Below, piece by piece: positions 9,052-16,330 of a stretch of DNA of 33,177 nt (position 1 is its first letter; each line of letters starts with the position of its first letter). The notes beneath the pieces were generated by a model that worked only from the letters and a program-made list of their open reading frames with translations, did not search any database and was not told where the DNA came from. Source of the DNA: Betaproteobacteria bacterium (GTDB lineage: Bacteria; Pseudomonadota; Gammaproteobacteria; Burkholderiales; SG8-41); the NCBI GenBank assembly GCA_016868035.1, contig VGID01000044.1, positions 1-33,177 of the forward strand, in the 5' to 3' direction. The translations under genes and the position numbers were made by a program.

Positions 9052-10968
9052 TTACGCCTTGCGCGCGAGCCGGGCCTCCTCGGCTTTGAGCCTGGAGATG
9101 AAATCGGCCAGACTCGTCTGGCCGAGATCCTCGCCCTTGCGGGTACGCACGGCAACCTTTTCGGCCGCCACTTCCTTGTCACCCACAATGACCTGGTAGG
9201 GCAGCTTCTGCAAACTATGTTCGCGGATTTTATAGGAAATTTTCTCGTTTCTCAAGTCGGCGACGGCGCGTAATCCGGCCTGTTTCAGGGCCTCGGTGAC
9301 GCCCCGCGCATAGTCGCCCTGGTGCTCGGTGATGTTCATCACCACGACCTGGACCGGCGCCAGCCACAAGGGCATCGCACCCGCGTAGTGCTCGATGAGG
9401 ATCCCGATGAAGCGCTCGAATGAACCCAGGATCGCCCGGTGCAGCATGACCGGCACGTGGCGCGCATTGTCCTCGGCGACGTACTCCGCCCCGAGCCTGC
9501 CCGGCATGGAAAAATCGAGCTGCATGGTGCCGCACTGCCAGACGCGGCCCAGGCTGTCCTTGAGCGAGAACTCCACCTTGGGCCCGTAGAACGCGCCCTC
9601 CCCGGGCTGGACCTCGTAGGCGAGCCCCTTGTGGTCGAGCGCCGTCCGCAGCCCCGCTTCGGCCCTGTCCCACTGATCGTCGGTGCCGACGCGCTTCACC
9701 GGCCGGGTGGAGAACTTGACGAGAATCTCTTCGAACCCGAAATCGGCGTAGATGCGCTCCAGCAGATCGATGAATCCGATCACCTCCGGCTCGATCTGCT
9801 GCTCGGTGCAGAAGATGTGCGCGTCGTCCTGGACGAATCCGCGCACGCGCATCAGCCCGTGCAGCGCCCCCGAGGGCTCGTTACGGTGGCACGAGCCGAA
9901 CTCGGCGAGCCGCAGCGGCAGGTCGCGGTAGCTCTTCAGGCCCTGGTTGAAGATCTGGACGTGCCCGGGGCAGTTCATCGGCTTCACGGCGTAGTCGCGC
10001 GACTCGGACTCGGTGAAGAACATGTACTCGCGGAAATTGTCCCAGTGCCCGGAGCGCTTCCACAGCGCGACATCGAGCACCTGCGGGGTCTTCACTTCCA
10101 GATAGCCGCTCGCGCGAAGCAGCTCGCGCATGTAGTGCTCGATGGTCTGCCAGATGACCCAGCCCTTCGGGTGCCAGAACACCATTCCCGGCGCCTCGTC
10201 CTGGGTGTGGAACAGATCGAGACCGCGCCCGAGCCGGCGATGATCGCGCTTCTCCGCCTCCTCCAGCCGCTCGAGGTAGGCGTCCTGGTCCTCCTTTTTC
10301 ACCCACGCGGTGCCGTAGATCCGCTGCAGCATTTCGTTTTTCGAATCCCCGCGCCAGTAGGCCCCCGCGACCTTCATCAGCTTGAACACCTTCAGCTTGC
10401 CGGTGGAGGGCACGTGCGGGCCGCGGCACAGATCCACGAAGTTGTCCTGGCGGTAGAGCGAGATCGGCTCGCCGCCGGGTATGGATCCGACGATCTCCGC
10501 CTTGTAGTCCTCGCCCATGCCCTCGAACAGTTGCACCGCCTCGTCGCGCGCCATTACCTGCCGCTCGACCTTGATGTCGCGCTTGACGATTTCGTGCATG
10601 CGCTTCTCGATCGCCGCGAGATCCTCGGGCGTGAACGGCCGCTTGTAGGAAAAATCGTAGTAGAAGCCGTCCTCGATCACCGGCCCGATCGTGACCTGCG
10701 CATCCGGGTAGAGCTCTTTCACCGCGTGCGCCAGCAGATGCGCGGTGGAATGCCGCAGGATTTCCAGCCCCTCGCGATCCTTCTCGGTGATGATCGCGAC
10801 CCCGGCATCGGCGGTGATACGGTACGACGTGTCCACGAGTCTGCTGTCCACCTTGCCCGCGAGCGCGGCGCGCGCGAGCCCCGGTCCGATGCTCTGGGCG
10901 AGCTCGGCTACCGTCACCGGCCGGTCGAACTTCTTGACCGAGCCGTCGGGCAGGCGGATTTCAGGCAT
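9052..10968 (-). CDS. thrS: Threonine--tRNA ligase
   Basis: A 638-residue class II synthetase. It has an N-terminal TGS domain ([14 protein letters not shown] to about 62), an editing domain with the zinc-type motif [19 protein letters not shown], then the catalytic core (about 240-530) with [27 protein letters not shown] and [26 protein letters not shown], and a C-terminal anticodon-binding domain. I chose the ATG at 10968, which fits the family; a TTG four codons upstream is possible but unlikely. A terminator-like hairpin with a T6 run ends about ten bases before the ATG. It heads the thrS-infC-rpmI-rplT-pheST run. Confidence 0.97.
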   Translation of the reverse strand: MPEIRLPDGSVKKFDRPVTVAELAQSIGPGLARAALAGKVDSRLVDTSYRITADAGVAIITEKDREGLEILRHSTAHLLAHAVKELYPDAQVTIGPVIEDGFYYDFSYKRPFTPEDLAAIEKRMHEIVKRDIKVERQVMARDEAVQLFEGMGEDYKAEIVGSIPGGEPISLYRQDNFVDLCRGPHVPSTGKLKVFKLMKVAGAYWRGDSKNEMLQRIYGTAWVKKEDQDAYLERLEEAEKRDHRRLGRGLDLFHTQDEAPGMVFWHPKGWVIWQTIEHYMRELLRASGYLEVKTPQVLDVALWKRSGHWDNFREYMFFTESESRDYAVKPMNCPGHVQIFNQGLKSYRDLPLRLAEFGSCHRNEPSGALHGLMRVRGFVQDDAHIFCTEQQIEPEVIGFIDLLERIYADFGFEEILVKFSTRPVKRVGTDDQWDRAEAGLRTALDHKGLAYEVQPGEGAFYGPKVEFSLKDSLGRVWQCGTMQLDFSMPGRLGAEYVAEDNARHVPVMLHRAILGSFERFIGILIEHYAGAMPLWLAPVQVVVMNITEHQGDYARGVTEALKQAGLRAVADLRNEKISYKIREHSLQKLPYQVIVGDKEVAAEKVAVRTRKGEDLGQTSLADFISRLKAEEARLARKA

Positions 10969-10978
10969 GCTATCGTCC

Positions 10979-11026
10979 AAAAAAGCAAGAGTCAGATACG
11001 GCTGACGAGTTTGCCGCCTCTGACTC
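10979..11026 (-). terminator. Terminator-like hairpin immediately upstream of thrS
   Basis: On the minus strand GAGTCAGA (11026-11019) pairs perfectly with TCTGACTC (10996-10989), followed by TTGC and TTTTTT (10984-10979). Ten bases later comes the thrS ATG. This is the form of an intrinsic terminator or attenuator in the leader of a synthetase operon. It could end read-through from tRNA-Val or regulate thrS; which one cannot be told from sequence. Confidence 0.55.
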
Positions 11027-11040
11027 GTATCGTTTCAGCC

Positions 11041-11109
11041 CTGCGTGTTGAGCGGCGCGACGCGTCCGTTCGAACACGCAGAGTCAAAACGGCGCTCTGC
11101 GTCCGTTTT
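11041..11109 (-). promoter_or_regulatory. Two further inverted repeats between tRNA-Val and thrS
   Basis: CTGCGTGTT (11041-11049) pairs with AACACGCAG (11073-11081), nine perfect pairs. AAAACGG (11086-11092) pairs with CCGTTTT (11103-11109), seven perfect pairs with a ten-base loop, seven bases past the tRNA-Val 3' end. The second may be the tRNA terminator or a processing signal. Together with the hairpin nearer thrS they structure most of the 147-base tRNA-Val/thrS gap. Confidence 0.45.
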
Positions 11110-11115
11110 AACAAT

Positions 11116-11192
11116 TGGTAGGCGCGATTGGAGTCGAACCAACGACCTCATCCATGTCAAGGATGCGCTCTAACCAGCTGAGCTACGCGCCT
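11116..11192 (-). tRNA. tRNA-Val (anticodon GAC)
   Basis: The minus strand gives a complete cloverleaf: acceptor AGGCGCG/CGCGCCT, D arm GCTCAGCTGGTTAGAGC, anticodon stem CATCC/GGATG with loop TTGACAT (anticodon GAC), and T-loop GTTCGACTC. The 3' CCA is encoded. A near-consensus promoter lies directly upstream. Confidence 0.97.
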
Positions 11193-11203
11193 AGGGACCG
11201 CAG

Positions 11204-11232
11204 ATTGTAGCGGAAGAGACTGGCAGGTTCAA
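11204..11232 (-). promoter_or_regulatory. Sigma-70-type promoter for tRNA-Val
   Basis: The minus strand reads TTGAAC (11232-11227), exactly 17 bases, then TACAAT (11209-11204). The mature tRNA 5' end lies 12 bases further on. Both hexamers and the spacing are close to the housekeeping consensus. The promoter is in the gap divergent to the DUF1330 gene. Confidence 0.72.
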
Positions 11233-11269
11233 ATAAAATCAGCAAGTTGGCGCGCAATCGGGAGCAGGA

Positions 11270-11560
11270 ATGGCCGCATACGTAATCGTGGATGTAACCG
11301 TGACCGATCCCGCCACGTTCGAGGAATACCGCAGGCTCGCCGGCCTCTCCGTCGCCGCACATGGCGGGAAATTCCTCGTGCGCGGGGGGAAGTGGGAACC
11401 GCTCGAGGGCGACTGGCAGCCGACGCGCATCGTGGTGATCGAGTTCCCGACCGTCGATCGTGCGAAGCTCTGGTACGCGTCGCCCGGGTACAAAGCGGCG
11501 CGCGATGTGCGCGCACGTGCCGCGAACATGCGTATGGTCGTCGTGGAAGGCGTGGCGTGA
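11270..11560 (+). CDS. DUF1330 family protein
   Basis: A 96-residue ferredoxin-like-fold protein of the DUF1330 type. Typical features are AAYVIVDVTVTDPATFEEYRRLA at the start, HGGKFLVRGGKWEPLEGDW in the middle, and RIVVIEFPTVDRAKLWYASPGYKAARDVRARAA near the end. The biochemical role of this family is not established. The ATG is preceded by GGAGCAGGA. The stop codon overlaps the GTG start of the next gene (GTGA), so the two are probably translationally coupled. Confidence 0.9.
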   Translation: MAAYVIVDVTVTDPATFEEYRRLAGLSVAAHGGKFLVRGGKWEPLEGDWQPTRIVVIEFPTVDRAKLWYASPGYKAARDVRARAANMRMVVVEGVA

Positions 11561-12372
11561 AGCGCCGGCTCGAAAGCGTGCTGGCCGCGCTGCTGGCGCT
11601 CGGGATCACGGATGGCGCCACGCCCGCACAGCCCGCCGCAACGGACCCTATGGTGGCGATCCCCGCCGGACCGTTCATCATGGGATCGGATACCGGCCCG
11701 GCCGACGAGCGTCCGGCGCATCCGCTTCATCTACCCGAGTTCCGGATCGACCGCTTCCCGGTGACCAACGCGCAATACGCGGAATTCCTGAACGCGGCGG
11801 GCGCGTTCAATGCCAGGGGCGAGCGAATGTTCGATTTCGACGACGCGGACGCCCGTATCCACCGCACCGGCGCGAAATGGATCGCCGACAAGGGCCATGA
11901 GCAGCATCCGGTCATCGAGGTCACATGGGCCGGCGCGCGCGACTACTGCGCGTGGCGCGGCAAGCGGCTGCCCACGGAGGCCGAGTGGGAAAAGGCCGCG
12001 CGCGGAACGGACGGCCGCAGGTATCCCTGGGGGAACGAGCCGCCCGATCGCAAGCGTGCGCAGTTTGCGGCGGGGCGCTTCGAAACTGCTCCCGTGGACC
12101 GGCATCCCGCTGGCGCGAGTCCCTACGGCGTCCATGACATGGCCGGCAACGCGTGGGAATGGGTGTCCAGCGCCTACCGCTCCTATCCGTACGACGCACG
12201 CGACGGGCGCGAGGACCTCGCCACGGGCCCGGTGCGCGGCACGCGCGGCGGCGGGCACGCCTCGCCTGCCGACGAGATCACCACCACGCAGCGCGGCCGC
12301 AACCTCTCGCGCAACCCGGCCTCCGGGCATCACAATATTGGCTTTCGCTGCGCCAAAAGCGGTGAACGGTAA
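11557..12372 (+). CDS. Exported SUMF1/FGE-fold protein lacking the catalytic cysteines
   Basis: A 271-residue protein starting at the GTG that overlaps the DUF1330 stop. An N-terminal signal peptide (KRRLESVLAALLALGITDGATPA) predicts export. The rest is a sulfatase-modifying-factor fold: MVAIPAGPFIMGSDTG, FRIDRFPVTNAQYAEFLN, RLPTEAEWEKAARGTDGRRYPWG, HDMAGNAWEWV and the closing NIGFRCA. In true formylglycine-generating enzymes the segment after RGG(S/G) carries two active-site cysteines. Here it reads GTRGGGHASPADEITTT, with none, so the protein is unlikely to modify sulfatases and may be a binding or structural member. The last residues (SGER) and the TAA stop are supplied by repeat element E5. 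Confidence 0.85.
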   Translation: MKRRLESVLAALLALGITDGATPAQPAATDPMVAIPAGPFIMGSDTGPADERPAHPLHLPEFRIDRFPVTNAQYAEFLNAAGAFNARGERMFDFDDADARIHRTGAKWIADKGHEQHPVIEVTWAGARDYCAWRGKRLPTEAEWEKAARGTDGRRYPWGNEPPDRKRAQFAAGRFETAPVDRHPAGASPYGVHDMAGNAWEWVSSAYRSYPYDARDGREDLATGPVRGTRGGGHASPADEITTTQRGRNLSRNPASGHHNIGFRCAKSGER

Positions 12373-12395
12373 CCGGTGAACGGTGAACGGTGAAC
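12361..12395 (+). repeat. One-armed heptamer element E5 (GGTGAAC flavour)
   Basis: Five 7-mers follow one another: GGTGAAC, GGTAACC, GGTGAAC, GGTGAAC, GGTGAAC, then a decayed GGTTAGA. No inverted second arm is seen in the following 75 bases up to the next gene. The array supplies the stop codon and last codons of the SUMF1-fold gene. Confidence 0.8.
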
Positions 12396-12470
12396 GGTTA
12401 GAGCGCATGAACCCGCTGTTTGCGCACTGATACCCGATCCGGTCTTCCATTCCCCGGGACAGAGTCCAGC

Positions 12471-13286
12471 GTGGACGCCAGACAGATCGCACGAGAGCTG
12501 CTCGAGGCGCTCGACCAGGGAAAGACCATCCGCTCGATCGTGGAGCGCGATCCGGGCTTCGATTGGGATGAAGGTTACGAGGTCGCCGCGGATATCGTGG
12601 CCCTGCGGCGCGCGCGGGGGGAGCGGCCGATCGGCCGCAAGATCGGATTCACCAACCGCAATATCTGGGCCGAGTACGGCGCGACCGCGCCGATCTGGGC
12701 GCACGTCTACGACCGGACCGTGCACTTCGCCACCGACAACCAGGCCACCGTGTCGCTCGGCGGCGCCGTGCAGCCGCGACTCGAGCTCGAAATCGCCTTC
12801 CGGCTGAAGGCGCCGGTGCCGGCGCGCCTGAACGACCCCGTAGAGGTGCTCGCCGCCATCGAGTGGTATGCGCCGAGCTTCGAGATCGTGGACTGCCACT
12901 TTGCCGACTGGAAATTCCGGCCGGCCGATTCCGCAGCCGACTTCTCGTTTCACTGGAAGCTCGTCGTCGGCGCGCCGCGCCCGGTTGGCCCGGAGCAGGT
13001 GACCGCGCTCGCCGCCCAGTTGCGCGAGTGCGGCGTGACGCTGCGCAAGGACGGCGCGGTGGCCGATCGCGGCGTGGGCGCGAACGCGCTCGGGCATCCC
13101 GCACTCGCGCTCGCCCACCTCGCCGATGTCCTGTCGCGCCAGCCGCGGTTCGCTCCCCTGGCGCCGGGCGAGGTGGTCACCACCGGCACGCTCACCGCGG
13201 CGATGCCGATCCGGCCCGGCGAAATCTGGACGTCCGAATACAGCGGGCTGCCGATCACGGGCCTGCGGCTCGAGTTCACGGACTGA
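12471..13286 (+). CDS. 2-keto-4-pentenoate hydratase / fumarylacetoacetase-superfamily enzyme
   Basis: A 271-residue member of the hydratase/decarboxylase branch of the fumarylacetoacetate hydrolase superfamily, which in meta-cleavage pathways adds water to 2-hydroxypentadienoate-type substrates. The family layout is visible: GRKIGFTNRNIWAEYGATAPIWAHVYD near residues 57-83, the acidic metal-binding segment QPRLELEIAF, EWYAPSFEIVD, and the C-terminal GEVVTTGTLTAAMPIRPGE. I chose the GTG at 12471 (VDARQIAREL). No other aromatic-degradation genes are nearby, so the substrate is unknown. It converges with mgtE, leaving only 22 bases between the stops. Confidence 0.82.
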   Translation: MDARQIARELLEALDQGKTIRSIVERDPGFDWDEGYEVAADIVALRRARGERPIGRKIGFTNRNIWAEYGATAPIWAHVYDRTVHFATDNQATVSLGGAVQPRLELEIAFRLKAPVPARLNDPVEVLAAIEWYAPSFEIVDCHFADWKFRPADSAADFSFHWKLVVGAPRPVGPEQVTALAAQLRECGVTLRKDGAVADRGVGANALGHPALALAHLADVLSRQPRFAPLAPGEVVTTGTLTAAMPIRPGEIWTSEYSGLPITGLRLEFTD

Positions 13287-13308
13287 GCGCGCGCGGCTCG
13301 CGACCGGC

Positions 13309-14619
13309 TCAGAGCGAGGCCTGCAGCAGCACCGCAATCCCGAGGAACGAGAAGAAGCCGACCACGTCGGTCACCGTGGTCAGCACGATGGATGAAGCCT
13401 GCGCCGGATCGAAGCCGAGACGGGTGAGCGCGATCGGTATCAGCGCGCCGGCAAAGCCGGCGGCGATCATCGATATCACCATCGCGACGCTGATGACCAT
13501 CACGAGGCCGGCCGATCCGCTCCACAAGTAGACTCCGAGGGCCGTCACCGCGGCGACCGCGAGGCCGTTCAACAAACCGACGTTGATCTCCTTGAACACG
13601 ACGAGCGGCAACTGGCGCACGCTGATCTCGCGCAACGCGAGCCCGCGCATGGTCACCGCCAGCGCCTGCGCGCCCGCATTGCCCGACTGGCCCGCCACCA
13701 CCGGCAGCAGCACGGCAAGCGCGGTGAACTTCGCGATCATGTCCTCGAACAGCCCGACCACCGCCGCCGCGAGGAACGCGGTGGCGAGGTTGATCTGCAG
13801 CCACGGAAGCCGTTTCTGCACCGCGAAGCTCACCTTGGACATCGCGCGCTCGTCCTTGTGGGCGCCGACCATCGTCTGCATGTCGAGACTGGCATCCTCC
13901 TGCACGGCGGCAACCAGCGCGCTGTGGTGGATCACGCCGAGCAGGCGCTCCGACACGTTGACGACGGGCAGCACCGACACGCGATGCTGCTCGATGCGGC
14001 TCACGACTTCTTCCTTGGTCGCGACGTCGAGCACTGCCACCTGCACCGGCTTGGCAAGCCGGGTGAGCATGTCCTCCGCGGGCGCCACCGCGAGATCCTG
14101 GATGTCCACGCGCCCCACCAGCCGACCCTCATCGTCCACCAGCAGCAGCTCGCGCAGCGCCCGAGGCTTGCGGAAGGTCCTCATCCGCTCCAGCGCCTCG
14201 CCCACCGTCATGTCCGAGCGAAAGCTCGTCACGCGCGGATCCATCAGCCGTCCCGCCGTGTCGGGCGCATATCCCATCAGTCCCTCGAGCGGCTTGCGCG
14301 CGGCGGGCTCGATGAGATCGAGGCAGCGCCGCATCTGGCCGGGCTCGAGCGACTGCAACAGCTCCACCGCAAGCGGGGGGTCCATACCGGAGAGCAGCCC
14401 GCGCACTGCGGACTCCGGCAACCGCTCGATGAGCGTTTCCTGAACGTACTCGGTCAGCTGTTCGAACACCGGCACGGTCACCGCCGCGGGTTGCTCGGCC
14501 AGCACCTCCACCGCTTCCTCGATCGGCAGCGTTTCGAAGCGCCGCGCCGCCTCCCGCGGAAAATCCCGCAGGTAGCGCTGCTCCAGCGCGGCAACCGCGG
14601 AGAGTCCCTCAGCGCTCAC
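13309..14619 (-). CDS. mgtE: Magnesium transporter MgtE
   Basis: A 436-residue inner-membrane Mg2+ channel. It has an N-terminal superhelical MgtE-N domain (about residues 15-125), a CBS pair (about 130-255, VTSFRSDMTVGEALERM and VSVLPVVNVSERLLGVI), a connecting helix, and five membrane helices from about residue 285. The pore signature AVLLPVVAGQSGNAGAQALAVTMRGLAL is present, as is the last-helix segment FDPAQASSIVLTTVTDVVGFF with the conserved acidic pore residue. The GTG start overlaps the preceding gene by 11 bases. In characterised MgtE the N and CBS domains close the pore when intracellular Mg2+ is high. Confidence 0.94.
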   Translation of the reverse strand: MSAEGLSAVAALEQRYLRDFPREAARRFETLPIEEAVEVLAEQPAAVTVPVFEQLTEYVQETLIERLPESAVRGLLSGMDPPLAVELLQSLEPGQMRRCLDLIEPAARKPLEGLMGYAPDTAGRLMDPRVTSFRSDMTVGEALERMRTFRKPRALRELLLVDDEGRLVGRVDIQDLAVAPAEDMLTRLAKPVQVAVLDVATKEEVVSRIEQHRVSVLPVVNVSERLLGVIHHSALVAAVQEDASLDMQTMVGAHKDERAMSKVSFAVQKRLPWLQINLATAFLAAAVVGLFEDMIAKFTALAVLLPVVAGQSGNAGAQALAVTMRGLALREISVRQLPLVVFKEINVGLLNGLAVAAVTALGVYLWSGSAGLVMVISVAMVISMIAAGFAGALIPIALTRLGFDPAQASSIVLTTVTDVVGFFSFLGIAVLLQASL

Positions 14620-15469
14620 GGTCTTTCTCGCGCGGTTCGACCGGCGTAACCGGCGGCATCACGCTTACCGCGATCTGGGCGAGCGCCGTCAGAACCTGCC
14701 AGTACGCGCCTCCGATCCCGGCCAGCGCTTCATTTGCGGTCTGGTCAGCCCTGAACCCGTTGTCGCGGGCGAGCACCTTCTCCAGCGTCTGCCGGCGCAA
14801 GGCGCCCACCAGGCGGTCACCGCGTTCGATCACGGCGAGCGCCGGTACTTCGAACCAGTCCGGATGCCTCTGTACCGCCGCAAGCGGCGTGAGCGCGGAG
14901 ACGGTCGGTGCCGGCTGGCGCATGATCCGGGAAAGCGCCTCCCGCGGCGGCGAGCGCAGCAGCGCGACGAGCGCGGCCGCGCCGAGGACCTGCCGCTCCG
15001 TGCCGACGACGAAAACCATGTCGACCGGTTCGCCTTCGAAGCGCTTCAATTGCTCGAGCGCATCGGCGACCGGCGTCTCGGGCGGCAGCGCGAGCGGCCG
15101 GGGATCCATGCACGACCCGGCGGTATCCTGCGGATAACCGACAAGCAGGCGTATTGCCACCGCCGTGCCGACCGGAAGGCGCTCGAGCGCGCGCGCCTGC
15201 TGGTCCCGTGGCAGGTGGTGCAACAACGCCGAGGCCGGCTGGGGGCCGAGCGCCTCCAACAGCGCGGTCACGACGGACTCGGACATGGTCTCGGCGCAAC
15301 GCGCCGCGTACTGCGGGGCCATCCGTTTGACGACCCCGGCGGCTACCCGCGCCGGCAGCGCCGCCAGATAGGCACCAGATTCCGCCGCCGGCAGGCCTTC
15401 CAGGACCTGCGCTGCCTCCAGCGGATGGCCTTCGGCAAACACGATGCTAAGGCTCCTGGACTCACGCAT
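14609..15469 (-). CDS. Soluble MgtE-like protein (MgtE-N + CBS, no membrane domain)
   Basis: A 286-residue protein that looks like the cytoplasmic half of MgtE alone. The MgtE-N-like helical repeat covers about residues 10-125 and includes VGYPQDTAGSCMDPRPLALP, which aligns with the GYAPDTAGRLMDPRVTSF junction of the neighbouring MgtE. A CBS pair follows (about 130-245). The last 40 residues contain no pore helices; one moderately hydrophobic stretch (VLTALAQIAVSVMPPV) is too short and isolated for the transport domain. The ATG overlaps the channel gene by eight bases, and its end overlaps mgtE by eleven. It is complete rather than a broken transporter, so a regulatory or partner-subunit role for MgtE or the channel is the natural inference. 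Confidence 0.8.
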   Translation of the reverse strand: MRESRSLSIVFAEGHPLEAAQVLEGLPAAESGAYLAALPARVAAGVVKRMAPQYAARCAETMSESVVTALLEALGPQPASALLHHLPRDQQARALERLPVGTAVAIRLLVGYPQDTAGSCMDPRPLALPPETPVADALEQLKRFEGEPVDMVFVVGTERQVLGAAALVALLRSPPREALSRIMRQPAPTVSALTPLAAVQRHPDWFEVPALAVIERGDRLVGALRRQTLEKVLARDNGFRADQTANEALAGIGGAYWQVLTALAQIAVSVMPPVTPVEPREKDRER

Positions 15470-16301
15470 CGCCGTTTCTCGCGAGCAGGAGCACAATGGG
15501 CTCCTCGTGGTAGACCTTGGCCGGTACCGTCACCCGGCCTTCCTCCGACTCGAGCACCAGGGACACCGTCGTCAGCTCGAGGATGCGCCCCTCGAAACCG
15601 GCGACGCGCACGCGCTGCCCCACGTCGAACGCCTGCCGCAGATAATGCGCGCCGATCAGGTTGGCCACGAAGGTGCGTGCGCCGAGGCTCACGGCGAGGG
15701 CGACGCCGCTCACGACGGCGCCCGCGACCACCGCCGCGAGGATCACGAGGAAAGTGATCTTGATGCCGATCTGGTCCGCGCCCACGACCACCGCCGCCAG
15801 CAGCACGGTTCCCTGCACGACCCGGCCGAGCAGCAGACGCTGCGGCTCGGGCAACGCGGTCAACGCGGCGACCGTGACATCGCGCGCGAGCCCGGACAAC
15901 AGCACCCCGGCGAGGATGATGAGTCCGCCGGCGAGCAGTGTCGGGAGGTACGCGACCAGGTCCTTGAGCCAGGCGGTGAACACATCGAGCCCGAGCACCT
16001 GCGTCGCGGCGGCGACGAAGAAAAGAATCACCACCCAGAACAGGATGCTGCCGACAATTTCCACCGACGCGGAGGGCATGCTCGGCGCGCTCGCCGCGCG
16101 GCCGCGGAACATCCGGTGCAGCAGCACTTCCAGCACGCTCATCAGTTTTACCGCCATGCCGCGCAGCAACCGCGCGACGAACCAGCCGACGAGCAACAAC
16201 AGCGTCGCGCCGAGCACGCTCGGAGCGTACTCGACGAGGCGCGCTCCGATCTGGCTGAAGGAGGCTCCGATGGAGGATCCCAGTTGCCCGTAGTCGCTCA
16301 T
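15462..16301 (-). CDS. MscS-like small-conductance channel / conserved TM-helix protein
   Basis: A 279-residue membrane protein with about five hydrophobic helices (roughly residues 25-48, 84-106, 120-146, 158-178 and 184-215), several of the conserved TM-helix type (PSVLGATLLLLVGWFVARLLRG and LPTLLAGGLIILAGVLLSGLA). A pore-type segment GVALAVSLGARTFVANLIGAHYL is followed by a short MscS beta domain (FDVGQRVRVAGFEGRILELTTVSLVLESEEGRVTVPAK). It ends without the large cytoplasmic MscS cage. It lies 29 bases after relA and is the first of three overlapping genes ending in mgtE. Confidence 0.82.
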   Translation of the reverse strand: MSDYGQLGSSIGASFSQIGARLVEYAPSVLGATLLLLVGWFVARLLRGMAVKLMSVLEVLLHRMFRGRAASAPSMPSASVEIVGSILFWVVILFFVAAATQVLGLDVFTAWLKDLVAYLPTLLAGGLIILAGVLLSGLARDVTVAALTALPEPQRLLLGRVVQGTVLLAAVVVGADQIGIKITFLVILAAVVAGAVVSGVALAVSLGARTFVANLIGAHYLRQAFDVGQRVRVAGFEGRILELTTVSLVLESEEGRVTVPAKVYHEEPIVLLLARNGDA

Positions 16302-16330
16302 GCGCGCGTCTCCTTTTTCCGTGCGGCGCG

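Noticed and set aside
11557-12372. Active formylglycine-generating enzyme
   Set aside because: The fold is present, but the two catalytic cysteines are missing and no sulfatase gene is nearby.
12420-12470. Upstream TTG start for the hydratase-type gene
   Set aside because: The extra 17 residues are low in family similarity and come right after repeat E5; the GTG at 12471 gives the expected N-terminus.
14609-15469. Truncated or frameshifted mgtE pseudogene
   Set aside because: The frame is intact, the ends overlap neighbouring genes neatly, and a full mgtE follows; it is better read as a genuine soluble paralog.
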